Shown here piece after piece: positions 1-9,820 of a stretch of DNA of 64,000 bases; the first letter of the stretch is position 1, and the number at the start of each line of letters is the position of its first letter. The notes beneath the pieces were generated by a model that worked only from the letters and a program-made list of their open reading frames with translations, had not been told where the DNA came from and made no database searches. A program made the position numbers and the translations under genes. Origin of the DNA: Prosapia bicincta (taxonomy: Eukaryota; Arthropoda; Insecta; Hemiptera; Cercopidae); assembly GCA_036971475.1 (NCBI GenBank), contig JBAIZL010000003.1, positions 83,054,595-83,118,594 on the forward strand, in the 5' to 3' direction.

Positions 1-1165
1 TGGATCGCTCTAGTACTGTTTAAGGAACGACACGGCACCCGTCAACTCGGAATAAGTGGTGAAATTTTGTCAGGTGACAGTGATGCCAGTGAAAAATTCA
101 AAGACAAATTTGGAAAGTTTCTCAGATATGAAAACTTACAACCTTGTCAGGTGTTCAACGCTGACGAAACCGGAATAAATTATAAAATGTTCCCAAAAAA
201 AACTTTAGCTTCTAATCTAGGTTCAGTAGCAAAAGGCCATAAAGTTAAGAAAGAACGTATGACTTTGCTGCCCTGCAGTAATGCTTCAGGCGATCTAAAA
301 CTTCCACTTTTAGTGATAAGGAAATCCGCAAAGCCTAAGGTATTTAAAAATGTAAATTTAAGTATTCACCGGCCCAATACAAGTTCCAAAAATCAGCGTG
401 GATGAACAGTCAAATTTTTAAGGACTGGTTTTTTGAAAACTTTGTTCCAACAACAGAAAAGTTTTTAAAAGAGAAAAACTCCCTCGAAAAGCGGTTTTAC
501 TAACTAATAATGCTCCATGCCACCCAAATGAAGAATAATTGCGTCTTGGTAACATTTTTATTAAATTTCTTCCTCCTAAGCCGATTGACCAAGGCGTGAT
601 AGAGGCGATAAGACGGTGATATAGGAAAAAGTTAATTTTATCGCTTTTGTAACACCAAGAAGCAGATCCAGCTACACAATTTATTGAAATTAATAAAAAA
701 AAGTGACTATAAAGGATGCCATTTATATGGCAGCAGAATCGTGGGAGGAAATTCAACAGTCTGCACTCCAAAAGAGCTGGAAAAAATTGTGGCCTGAAAT
801 GCCACAGGAAAGTGAAAAAACCGACAGTCAACCTACTAATGACGACGCGGAATTTGTTCAGATTTTTCAACAATTGGAGGGTTGGGCCGAGTTGAAAGAC
901 ACTGATATTTCCGAGTGGATTATCAGTGATAATGACATTGGTTATCAAGTGCTCAATAGTCGCGGTGTGCACTGCAAACGCAGAAAATGACAGCTCGGAA
1001 GAGGAAGACTATACAGACGATCCGGTCAGCCCAACTCATGATGGGGCGGCTGCAATGCTGGAGGAGTTGATGACCTACTTTGAGAAACAAACTGATACGT
1101 CAACTACGGAGCTACTGAACTTCAAACGCCTACGAGATCGTAATGTGAAACGACGTCATTCATAG
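1..1165 (+). pseudogene. pogo/Tigger-type DDE transposase, broken, 5' end outside window
   Basis: This is the DDE catalytic half of a pogo/Tigger (Jerky/CENP-B-like) transposase, which cuts and pastes DNA at TA sites. The phrase NADETGINYKMFP near position 170 is the first catalytic Asp region of the DDE_1 domain. Further on, KDWFFENFVP (about 420) and a degraded NNAPCHPNE (about 505) mark the second catalytic region. The tail TIKDAIYMAAESWEEI (703 onward) is the usual C-terminal helix region, followed by an acidic tail. The frame is lost at about 403, between about 480 and 700, and again at about 965, so no functional protein is possible. The DNA-binding N-terminus would lie left of the window. 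The 3' terminal repeat at 1521-1560 belongs to it. Confidence 0.88.
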
Positions 1166-1520
1166 TTAAAACAAAAGAACATTACGGACGTTTTTCTTAA
1201 GTTTTTTAAAGTTTATTTTTGTTTCAGTTTCATTTTTGTTTGAGTTTTTTGTGCGTTTATACAGTATAGTTTAAATAACTTTATGTGAATACATTTATTC
1301 AACGAGAAAGATGCTTTGATATTTATTCATGTCATACCTTTTCTGTTACAATTACAGGATTTTTTGCTAAATAAGCTATAAAATACTGTACTGTATAGCT
1401 ATATTTAGGCCTCAATTTCACTAAAACTACAATTTCAATATGTTTCCCCGCCTAAAACACATATTGTATGCATTTGTTTGGCTTTTTCCGTCTAATCCGG
1501 ACTTTCGTTGATCCAGACAA

Positions 1521-1560
1521 GGTCTGGTCCCATCAAGTCCGGATTAGTGAGACTGTACTG
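1521..1560 (+). repeat. 3' terminal inverted repeat of the pogo/Tigger element
   Basis: Reading inwards from 1560 on the complement gives CAGTACAGTCTCACTAATCC, the CAGT...CTAATCCGGAC form typical of Tigger/pogo ends. It is followed by TA at 1561-1562, the expected TA target site. The segment 1165-1520 between transposase and terminus is AT-rich 3' untranslated sequence with no gene. Confidence 0.75.
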
Positions 1561-2420
1561 TATAACAAACAGAACGTAGACGTATATAGTAATTGATAAA
1601 AAGCTTAGAGTGTTTTGTAGGATAATCAGAACATGAAGGAATATAGAGGTACGTACCTAGCTTGGATTGGTCCGGTAAGACAAACAGAACGTGAACTTGT
1701 ATAGTAAGGGATAGAAAGCTTAGAGGGTTTTGTAGGATAATCAGAACATTAAGGTATACAGAGGTATGAGCCTAGCTTATATGGCTCTAGTAAGACAAAC
1801 AGAACTTGGATGTCTACATTAAGATATTTTAGCTTGATGTGCTTTGGAGGAGGGGCAAAACGTGCAACTATGTAATGGTATGAACTTAGCTTTGGTGGTT
1901 CAGTATGAGAAACAGAACTTGGTTGTAAACTATTAGAGATAGAAATATATCTGGTGTTTTCTAGGAGCAACAGAATGGGAAATATTGAATTAACGTAGCT
2001 TTTGATCTTTTAACAGGACAAACAGAACGCTTACTGATACAGTAAGAGATGAGAAGCTTAGAGATTTTTGTAGGATTATCAGGACGTGAAATTATACAGT
2101 GGTATGTATCTAGTTTAGGTGCTTCCAGTAAGATATACAGAATTTGTACCTATGCAGTATGATATGGAGAGCTTAGAGGTATTTTGTAGGAGGAACGGTA
2201 TATGAAACTATACAGTGATATGAAACCAGCTTGGATTGCTCCAGTAAGGACGTTCCTGTGTAACGTGGACGTATACAGTAAAAGATAGAACGCTTAAAGG
2301 TGTTTATAGGTTATTCAGGACATAAATGTATACAGTTGTATAAAGCGAACTTATGTGGTTCCAGTAAGACAAACAGAACGAGGACGTATACAGTAAGAGT
2401 CAAAATGTTTAGGGGTGTAT
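1561..2420. repeat. degenerate tandem repeat, period about 115 bp
   Basis: Phrases such as GACAAACAGAACGT, AAGCTTAGAG and TTTTGTAGGATAATCAG recur roughly every 110-120 bp, for about seven diverged copies. No coding potential is seen. The array begins directly at the Tigger terminus. Confidence 0.8.
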
Positions 2421-2929
2421 TGTAGGAAGTCGTTTTGGTGGCACATTGTGAAACATTTGCATGCAGGATGGTATTTCTAATTTGAAATTTCTATTAACAG
2501 TAACACTTGTAATATACGATGTCCGGTACACTGTTCTCTCTTGTATATGGTTTCTGCATTCATATGATTGTTAGTGGTATGGCAACCGCAGAGAGATCTT
2601 TGAAATTAGTAATACATAGACTAGAAAAATGATAAAAAATAGTCTTTTCATTCTCTGTTTCGAACAACAAATTATTTAGTTGTCGTATGCATCATCCGGA
2701 GCCTATACATTATCTTGATGGAATTCGGCATCAAACAACGGATATTGATAGGTTTTTAGTTCTTTTATTTGATAAATGTTTCATGAATCCCGCATGCGAA
2801 TGATTTGAAGATCCGATACAACCAGATATTGGATATGTTTGAATCCTTAATTGAAGGAATTGGGGAGGAAAGAGAACTCTTTTGCTACGTTTCTATAGCG
2901 TGGTCGTTAGATCCGGCATAGATGATGTT
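2421..2929. other. no gene; possible trace of a hAT transposase C-terminus
   Basis: No convincing ORF. A short + strand stretch around 2570-2640 reads ATAERSLKLVIHRLEK, which recalls the C-terminal dimerisation motif of hAT transposases, but it stops at once. I treat it as a possible relic only. Confidence 0.3.
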
Positions 2930-3797
2930 TAGCCTAATTATCTGCACCACACAAACTATCGATGTAGTACACCATTCTGGACTTAGGCTTGCTATTGGGT
3001 CGCTTATAACAGGCAAAACCCCTAGTCTTTTTGTCGAGCCGGGTTAACCTGTCCTTCAAGACAAAGTCAGATGCTACAATTCTCTTACATTTCTGGTCAT
3101 CAAAGCGATCCTAAGCATCTGACATTCAAAGTGGGGTTTAATGACTTTTACGAACGGTATTACGATGTACGTCAACGTTCGACTGCTCCATTCGGAGTAA
3201 GAACGTTACGCATTATGGATAACCTAAGGTTAAAACTCCCTACTATGTATGAACGATTAGTATGCTATCTGCCTCGATGGATAGTAAAAATCGCACGGTT
3301 CGATTTTTCATTGTCCAATTATATCAAACGCAATACTCCTGATGGGGTGTGTCATCAGGAGCCTATGGCCATTTACAGATCCCACCAATGTAGTGAAATT
3401 ATTGCCACTGATGGGTCTAAACATGACAATATTGTTGGATGTGCATTTTATGCATCTGGACGTACCTAGATATACGGATTGCCATCGGTCTGCAGTGTTT
3501 TTACAGAACAATATTGTTGGATGTGCATTCTATGCGTCTGGACGTGCCTAGATATACGGATTGCCATCAGCCTGCAGTGTTTTTACAGAACAGTATTGTT
3601 GGATGTGCATTGTATGCGCCTGGACGTACCTAGATTTACGGATTTCCATCAGCCTGAAGTGTTTTTACAGAACAATATTGATGGATGTGCATTCTATGCG
3701 TCTGGACGTACCTAGACTTACGGATTGCTATCCGCCTGCAGTGTTTTTACAGAACAATATTGTTGGATGTACATTTTATGCGTCTGGACGTACGTAG
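2930..3797 (+). pseudogene. non-LTR retrotransposon relic: end of RT region and 5' half of RNase H
   Basis: Starting near 2955 the + strand reads LDVVHHSGLRLAIGS, the phrase that typically precedes the RNase H domain in Jockey/R1-type non-LTR retrotransposons. It continues (3071-3469) to IIATDGSKHDNIVGCAFYA, where TDGS is the first RNase H catalytic motif. The reading frame then runs into an 82-bp tandem repeat that destroys it. The missing 3' half of the RNase H domain lies 18 kb away at 22060-22790 on the same strand. I infer that one retrotransposon copy was split here by insertion of Polinton 1. Confidence 0.82.
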
Positions 3798-3799
3798 AT
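3430..3799 (+). repeat. 82-bp minisatellite inside the RNase H domain
   Basis: About 4.5 copies of an 82-bp unit (starting ATTGTTGGATGTGCATTC, ending with CAGTGTTTTTACAGAACA) are spaced exactly 82 bp apart at 3430, 3512, 3594, 3676 and 3758. The same unit recurs inverted at 6880-7149 and direct at 21985-22140. Since 82 is not divisible by three, every extra copy shifts the RNase H frame. The last copy is cut at GTAGAT (3794-3799), where Polinton 1 begins. Confidence 0.93.
3794..3799. repeat. left 6-bp target-site duplication of Polinton 1 (GTAGAT)
   Basis: GTAGAT directly precedes AGTAGTATAGGG. Uninterrupted 82-bp units read CTAGAT here, and the inverted copy of the right end (7150-7155) preserves CTAGAT on its complement. 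The pair is therefore a 6-bp duplication of CTAGAT with one later substitution. Six-base duplications and 5'-AG termini are standard for Polintons. Confidence 0.75.
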
Positions 3800-4412
3800 A
3801 GTAGTATAGGGTTGCGGGTATCACGAGGGGCGTGGCTTGATAAGAATTATCGCGAGGGGCGTGGCCAGTGGGGGAAGGGGGCGTGGAGGGGAGGAAGAGG
3901 CGTGGTGGGGTGAGGGCGTTGTGGGGTAAGGGCGTGGTGGCGGATGGGCGTGGTGAGGAAGGGCGTGGTGAGGAAGGGCGTAGTGGGGGAAGAGCGTGGT
4001 GGGGGAAGGGCGTGATAGGGGACGAGCGTGGTGGGGGAAGGGCGTGATAGGGGAAGGGCGTGGTGGGGGAAGGGCGTGGTGGGTAAAGGGCGTGGTTTAG
4101 AAGGAGGGGAGTGCGGAGGGAAGGGATTGAGGAGAAGGACGTGGTGTGGTAGGAGGAACGAGTCGGAGAACTGTGGGGGGAACGAGTGGGAGAACTGTGG
4201 GGGGAACGAGTGGGAGAACTGTGGGGGGAACAAGTGGGAGAACTGTTAGGGGAACGAGTGGGAGAACTGCGTCATTCAAGATAGCTGGTGTGACGTTTGC
4301 AACAGATAATTGTATTGTTTTAAGATGACCTCTGTTTTTTACGTCACCTTTCCAAGAGATTAACTTATTTTTCAAGATAATCAACACTGTTTCAAAATGG
4401 CTGCTATGTCTA
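3800..4412 (+). repeat. left TIR of Polinton 1, G-rich
   Basis: It starts AGTAGTATAGGGTTGCGGG. It then holds an array of GGGCGTGG-type 17-18-mers (about 3815-4130), an array of 24-mers containing GTGGGAGAACTGTG (about 4150-4270), and a unique part beginning CGTCATTCAAGAT. The same order of modules is found at 7156-7485, which is the inverted copy of the right TIR, but there the G-rich array is much shorter. Open frames across this stretch come only from the repeats and are not genes. Plus-strand G-runs could form quadruplexes. Confidence 0.8.
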
Positions 4413-4413
4413 T

Positions 4414-5800
4414 ATTTATTCAAGCATGTGCATGTACGACAACGCATACAAACATAATCTCATGTCGACGCTCTTTACATATTACTAACAATTTCTCCAA
4501 TTACATAGTCCAGCTTCTGGTATTTGGGTTTTCTTCTCATTCCTGGAAGATTCAATTCAGTTCTTATATACATGAGAGTTTAGCACGGCGGACAGACTAT
4601 CACGTCTCTAAGCTTCGGGTTTGATCTTTCAAGTACGTTGTGCCATTCTTAGAGAGCGTTAGTCGTGCGATTACGTCTTTTGTGACAATTTCACGTGTGA
4701 ATTGGGATTCTTCATTATTAAGCCAAGTGTTGACGAAGTAGTGAAAAAAATCATATAGTTTTAAGTTATTACGAGTCTGCGATTGTATCACCAACCAACC
4801 ATCTGATACTTCTTCTGGTTTTAGGAAATTCTAAGATGGGCACATACGAATATGGAGGCGAAGTTCTTCATTTCCTTTATATTCCTGTCATTTACATTTT
4901 TTCATGTAAAAAACCGGCTTATATTTCCGTTAAGGTAAACACTTTGTTGAAGGCAGATAATGCAGCAGTTTCAAAATCTACAGTCATTGTCTTAGGAGTC
5001 CATTCTGGCACAGCTTTGATAATTTCAAAAAACATATGTAGATATGTAGCCTTCTTTTTGTCAGGTAAAAGTCGAAATACCGCAGGAAATATGTTTGCTT
5101 CTCCGTTAGTACTGCCGTAATCCTCATCGTACGTGTAGCTTTGAGAGAATGGTTACTAACACTTTTAAAAGTACCGTCCATAAAGAAATTGTAAGATTTG
5201 TTTGCCTTTTTCCCCGCACAAAGTAATTGTTCTTCCACCTTCCTTATTCTCTCTCTTCAAAATGGAAACTTCTTCCGTAGACCATCTTAAATAATTCATC
5301 TTCCAAGATCACTTCGTCACAATAGTTCACCTCCTTTTGGTTTTCCTGCGACATGCTCCTCTGACGGTAACAGTTTCTCCCTTGAAGAAGTTTCTTACGT
5401 ACGTTGACACGTGCCTCGTCTGGAGGTCCACATATATATTCTGTAACATTTAGTAAGGCAGCTTCCTTATTCTTTAAACTTCCACGCCATCGTTTGGACC
5501 TTCCTCAACTCAGCGCCAGGTAATCGATCCACCTTCTTTCCTCCTAAACTCTTGATTAAACGCTGTACCCGTCATAATGCGAACACGGCTTTCCAAGAGT
5601 GGTTTCCATGATACACCTGCTCATCCTGAACTCTAAGCTCGTGTGGTGCACAGAGTAGTTTGTTGCTCCGAGACGAAGGCCGTGGTTGGAATTTCCCGTG
5701 AAGTGGCGACTCTGGACAGGCTAATGAACTGATGTCCGTGATTGTCACATGCTTTCTAGTGTGCACGAATCTCATACAGCCCACCATTTCAAAAAGGTTT
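4414..5800 (-). pseudogene. MULE-like transposase relic (inverted duplicate of 23150-24558)
   Basis: On the minus strand at 5238-4984 the phrase SYNFFMDGTFKSVSN matches the start of a MULE (Mutator-like) transposase domain, where DGTFK contains the first catalytic Asp. Frame breaks follow almost immediately. The better-preserved duplicate at 23676-24053 shows more of the domain. Upstream on the minus strand, toward 5800, lie a degraded N-terminal part and a short ORF (5787-5572) of unknown nature. It is non-functional. Confidence 0.7.
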
Positions 5801-6091
5801 TACACCCCTCGTCTAGTCGATTTCGCCTAACGAACCTAACGACTAACTGATCGAATTATCGGGTATTAGAGATATATAAACGTTAATGAGTAAGAAAAAG
5901 ATCTTTTAATTTTTTTCCTGTTGAAAAACAAATAATAATAAAATATTCAAAGCAAAACATAACAAAAATTAATAACAACAATAACCAATAATATAACAAT
6001 AAATTAATAACAGTAATAAATCTACAACAAGAAAGCTCGACCCTTACAAATAGCAATAATGAATTAAAAATAGCTATTTAACAATAAATAA

Positions 6092-6148
<57 letters not shown>

Positions 6149-6239
6149 AACAAACATACATACGACTACACGGATATACTATAGTTAATAAATATGGATT
6201 AAATATTTTAATATGAAATAATATATGTAGGTGGCGCAA

Positions 6240-6900
6240 AAAACGATAACACTGTGAGAGGTATCGTCCTCAACACCACTTTTAAATTACTTTTTCAGTT
6301 AAAACTGTCACGAACATGCTTCAAACCACCACAACCGACCAGTATATGACTGATTGTGATGGTATCTTCACAGAGCTGACATAATGGCAGATCCTTGCTA
6401 CACATCACGTATCCATGAGTTAGAGAAGAGTGGCCTACGCGAAGGCGGGTAGCCACCACTTCCTTCTTACGTTTTAAACGAACTGAAGGCCTCCATGGAC
6501 GGACGGTATCCTTATTTTCCTCAGCTTATTGTGATTCACACATTGCAATTCGTCATTCCAAGCAGCGAGTAATAAATGTTTTGTGAAACACACATAATCA
6601 GATGCCATAACTCGTTGTGTAGTTGGTACCATACTAGTAGCAATCTTTGGCGCTTCATCCGCTTTTGTGTTTTGGGGTATTCTGCAATGACCAATAACAC
6701 CCCAACACCCCCAATTGAAGTTTGTGTACCAAAATATATCCAAGTAAAGGTTTCACGAAGAACATTCTGAAGAGCCTGAAGAGCACTTTTGGAATCGGAA
6801 CACAGAAGCCAGTATGAATATCTGCAACAAATGACACAGCTTTAAAAGTAACAAGAAGTTTCCCTGTAAAAACACTGCAGGCTGATCGCTATCCGTAAAT
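6240..6900 (-). pseudogene. RNase H 3' half and zinc-knuckle tail of a non-LTR retrotransposon (inverted duplicate)
   Basis: On the minus strand, GHCRIPQNTKADEAPK (about 6680-6635) is the C-terminal RNase H motif seen in non-LTR elements (GHxxIxxNxxADxxAK). It is followed near 6400-6340 by LCQLCEDTITISHILVGC, the CxxC...H...C tail common to Jockey/R1-like elements. The preceding part (DSKSALQAL around 6805-6780) lies in another frame, so it is broken. It is the duplicate of 22140-22690. Confidence 0.82.
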
Positions 6901-7149
6901 CTAGGTACGTCCAGACGCGTAGAATGCACATCCAACAATATTGTTCTGTAAAAACACTGCAGCCTGATTTCAATCCGTAAATCTAGGTACGTTCAGACGC
7001 ATAGAATGCACATCCAACAATATCGTTCTTAAAAACACTGCAGGCTGATGGAAATCCGTAAATCTAGGTATAGGTACGTCTAGACGCTTAGAATGCACAT
7101 CCAACAATATTGTTCTGTAAAAACACTGCAGGCTGATGTCAATCCGTAA
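6880..7149 (-). repeat. 82-bp minisatellite, inverted
   Basis: About 3.3 copies of the complement of the 82-bp unit seen at 3430-3799 (for example AGAATGCACATCCAACAATA). They run into the TSD copy at 7150-7155, exactly as expected for the inverted image of the right insertion junction of Polinton 1. Confidence 0.92.
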
Positions 7150-7490
7150 ATCTAGAGTAGAATAGGGTTGCGGGTATCACTAAGGGCGTGGCTTGATAAG
7201 GATTATCGCGTGGCCGGTGGTGGGGGGGAAGGGCGTGGTTTGGAAGGAGGGGTGGGCGGAGAGATGGGATTGAGGAGAAAGGCGTGGTGTGGTGGGGGAA
7301 CGAGTGGGAGAACTGTGGGGGAAACGAGTGGGAGAACTGCGTCATTCAAGATGGCTGGTGTGACGTTTGCAGCAGATAAAGATATTGTTTTAAGATAACG
7401 TCTGTTTTTTTCGTCACCTTTACAAGAGATTAATTTATTTTTCAAGATAATCAACACTGTTTCAAAATGGCTTCTATGTATATTATGACG
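7150..7490 (+). repeat. inverted copy of the right TIR of Polinton 1 with its TSD (7150-7155)
   Basis: ATCTAG (complement CTAGAT) is followed at 7156 by AGTAGAATAGGGTTGCGGG, the same terminus as at 3800. The modules follow in the same order as in the left TIR: GGGCGTGG motifs, two or three GTGGGAGAACTGTG units, CGTCATTCAAGATGGCTGG and AAAATGGCTTCTATG. The short ORFs here are repeat artefacts. Confidence 0.8.
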
Positions 7491-7588
7491 TATAACATCG
7501 ATTTTAACGCTTAAGTGTGTCTCTTTCAAAATCTAAATTTCAAAATGGCTGAAACTGATTTTTCGCATGTGTGTCAGTTCTTTGCGTG

Positions 7589-9214
7589 ATGCGCTGGGCT
7601 AACAATATATTAACATATGATACAATGCTATTTACTAATATGTTATGTACGTTGGTAATTTTTGTGACTGTTTTAATTGTAAAAAACTATGCAATAACAG
7701 ATCTGTTTGATTTGAATACATGTTCAGGTGAAAGTGAAATAGTAAAACGATGTAAAGAAGAAAATCTTGATTTTGTTTTAAATTATTTACACGAGTTTGG
7801 TTATTTGAATATATCTAATAGCACTGATATTTCAAATATAAATTTGACATTAGTATCTGACGCAATTTTATTATTTCAAGAGTATTACAATTTAACGATA
7901 AGTGGTAAAATAACTAATGAAAATTTACAATTTATGCGAATACCTAGATGTGGTCTTAAAGACACAATTTATCCTTTTCGGTTATCTTCTGAAAAGCGGC
8001 ATAAGAAAGTATTAAAATGGTATTTTGTTGTAGCAACGCGTCAGGTAAAAGAATTAGCGAAACAAGCGTTTAAAATTTGGGAAAAGCATACAGATTTGGT
8101 TTTTGTAAATGACAGATCGAACGCTGATATATTAATTTCCTATAAAAAAGGTATGCATAAACTTCAAAGATCATCGATTTTTTGTACAAATACATTTGAC
8201 GTTGAAGGTGGTGTTTTGGCTCATGCATTTCATCCCAATGTTAATCAAAGCACACGTGAAATACACATTGACAGTGATGAATTATGGTGTTTAGAAAGAG
8301 ACATTTTAAAATGTGATCAAGGTAACATTTTTTTATCAAGTGTCTTAATTCACGAAATAGGTCATACTCTGGGTATAAGCCACTCAAACGATCCGACTTC
8401 AGTAATGTATCCATATTATCAGAATATGAAGGATGATCTGTCAGCGGACGACATGTTAGCAATACAAACCTTATATGGACCTAAATACACCATATCAACA
8501 ACACCAAGACCTTCAAAATCTGCTACAGAACGTGTAAAACAAGATAAAGAAGATTATACACCGAATTTGTGTGATTTGAAGAATTTAAAAACTTTTCTAG
8601 TTATCAATCATCGTATATTTTTTTATGAAAAATGGTTTTGGTCGGTAGATTTACAAGATAAGACAGTTATTAACAAAGCACAACTAATTGTAGACGGGTT
8701 AATTTTTTTACCAGAAATGTTTACAAAATTTGATTCTATTTATCAGAGACCAACTGAGCAAATTGTCTTTTTTGCCGATCAATATATTTTTATGTTAGAT
8801 TTTCTGTCTTTAAAACTTGTTAGTGGTTATCCAAAACATATTTCAATTTTAGGAGGTAGATCTCCAATGATTATAAATGGGATCGTAAACAGTTATAAAG
8901 AAAATACATTTATTTTCTTCAATACAAACTATTATATGTTATTAGATGAATGTAATTTTCAAATTAGGTGTTATGGGTTAATTTCTGATACATTTTCATT
9001 CTTACTTGGTAATATGGAGTCCGTTTTTAGATTTACAGATGGATTATTATATTTTTTCAAGAATAACACTATTTTAGGCTACAGTGAATTTTTAAACACA
9101 GTAGTTAAAGCACAGGTAAATGAGTTAGATGTTTTTGGCGTTGAATGTAGTAAATACTCTAACAATGGTAATATTTTAAACAAGTTAAAAAGTTTAGTAT
9201 TACAATTAAAATAA
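7589..9214 (+). CDS. matrix metalloproteinase (matrixin) with prodomain and hemopexin-like domain
   Basis: Intact, intronless ORF of 541 residues from the first ATG (a GTG lies 18 bases upstream; ATG 7625 would also leave a hydrophobic leader). After a hydrophobic segment (LCTLVIFVTVLIV), the prodomain carries a cysteine switch PRCGLKD at residues 119-125. The zinc site HEIGHTLGISH is at 255-265, with catalytic Glu256 and ligands His255, His259 and His265. The Met-turn is SVMY (Met273). A linker with TTPRPS leads to a C-terminal hemopexin-like domain opened and closed by cysteines (LCDL and VEC). Matrixins cleave extracellular matrix proteins. Viral relatives are known in granuloviruses and other insect viruses. 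It sits just inside the TIR, with the same AT-rich codon use as its neighbours, so I assign it to Polinton 1. It is the only large gene of the element without a break. Confidence 0.92.
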   Translation: MRWANNILTYDTMLFTNMLCTLVIFVTVLIVKNYAITDLFDLNTCSGESEIVKRCKEENLDFVLNYLHEFGYLNISNSTDISNINLTLVSDAILLFQEYYNLTISGKITNENLQFMRIPRCGLKDTIYPFRLSSEKRHKKVLKWYFVVATRQVKELAKQAFKIWEKHTDLVFVNDRSNADILISYKKGMHKLQRSSIFCTNTFDVEGGVLAHAFHPNVNQSTREIHIDSDELWCLERDILKCDQGNIFLSSVLIHEIGHTLGISHSNDPTSVMYPYYQNMKDDLSADDMLAIQTLYGPKYTISTTPRPSKSATERVKQDKEDYTPNLCDLKNLKTFLVINHRIFFYEKWFWSVDLQDKTVINKAQLIVDGLIFLPEMFTKFDSIYQRPTEQIVFFADQYIFMLDFLSLKLVSGYPKHISILGGRSPMIINGIVNSYKENTFIFFNTNYYMLLDECNFQIRCYGLISDTFSFLLGNMESVFRFTDGLLYFFKNNTILGYSEFLNTVVKAQVNELDVFGVECSKYSNNGNILNKLKSLVLQLK

Positions 9215-9731
9215 TAATTACTTTAAGTTAAATTGAATACAGAAATACGAATCGGCAATTACTATGGTAGACGCTAAAATGTTTAGAATATTGCGCATGT
9301 TGAATGCTCTTGGTGTAATCTCAATAAGGTCAGTCGATAACTCAATAAGGTCAGCCGATAAAAGTTTTAATCGGTCTTTGATTAGTATACAACACGCATT
9401 ATTATGCCCTTGGTGTAACCTTATTATGGAAAACAATACAACACGTGCTGATTGTTTGTCTTCTACGTGATCCCAATAAGGATAGCCATGCGCTTAACAA
9501 ACAATCCAGCGCGTGTTGAATTTTTTATACTGTATGTGGCCTCAATAAGAACGTCAAGTGCTTAACAAATAACCTTTCACTTTTAGCTTTGATTATACTG
9601 CGCGCGCATGTGCAGACTACAGTTCTCTTTATAAACGTTTCTATTCACTATTCTCTCTACATCGCAGTTGAATAAATCTCTGTGTTAAGACTTTGCGTTT
9701 ATTTCTTTTGATAGAAGGACAGAATTTACAG
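9215..9731 (+). promoter_or_regulatory. intergenic region with direct repeats, TATA box and untranslated leader before dUTPase
   Basis: A short direct repeat CTCAATAAGGTCAG occurs at about 9319 and 9341, with CCAATAAGGA and CTCAATAAGAACG variants further on (about 9470-9555). TTTATAAAC at 9628-9636 is a good TATA box about 100 bp upstream of the splice donor at 9732. The ORFs on either strand here look incidental. Confidence 0.5.
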
Positions 9732-9818
9732 GTAAGTTTTATTTATTAATTAGAATTCTTGCTATTCACGATAAACATACATATATATAATTTTTAATAT
9801 AGTTTTTATTATTTTCAG
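9732..9818 (+). other. 87-bp intron in the dUTPase 5' leader
   Basis: TTTACAG|GTAAGTTTT at 9731/9732 is a strong donor, and TTATTATTTTCAG ending at 9818 is a strong acceptor with a pyrimidine/T tract. The ATG of the dUTPase follows two bases later. Similar acceptors stand before the next genes (see the finding on a shared leader). Confidence 0.6.
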
Positions 9819-9820
9819 TT

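Larger units (their letters stand above)
4414..7149 (-). repeat. inverted copy of the right host flank (MULE relic, RNase H relic, 82-bp repeats)
   Basis: This block matches 21990-24558 in reverse orientation at roughly 97% by eye, base for base over long runs. Homology begins abruptly with ATTTATTCAAGCATGTG at 4414, pairing with position 24558. It contains host DNA that should lie outside the right end of Polinton 1, and here it is trapped between two copies of the Polinton TIR. It also contains a (CA)n tract at about 6092-6143. Confidence 0.92.

Noticed and set aside
418..972. 184-codon minus-strand ORF
   Set aside because: Antisense shadow of the pogo/Tigger transposase relic, whose motifs are clear on the + strand.
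3800..4412. Left TIR copy and 7156-7490 as LTRs of an LTR retrotransposon around the MULE/RNase H block
   Set aside because: They are direct repeats, but the enclosed DNA is an inverted copy of the right flank with no gag/pol. The AG termini and 6-bp target sites fit Polinton ends better.
3847..4447. Several overlapping ORFs on both strands rich in Pro/His or Gly/Arg
   Set aside because: They translate the GGGCGTGG and GTGGGAGAACTG arrays of the Polinton 1 TIR; repeat artefacts.
7589..9214. Metalloproteinase as an ordinary host gene exon
   Set aside because: Single unspliced frame with full architecture, AT-rich codon use like its neighbours, and placed between TIR and dUTPase inside the element. 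A processed host retrocopy cannot be fully excluded but is less likely.
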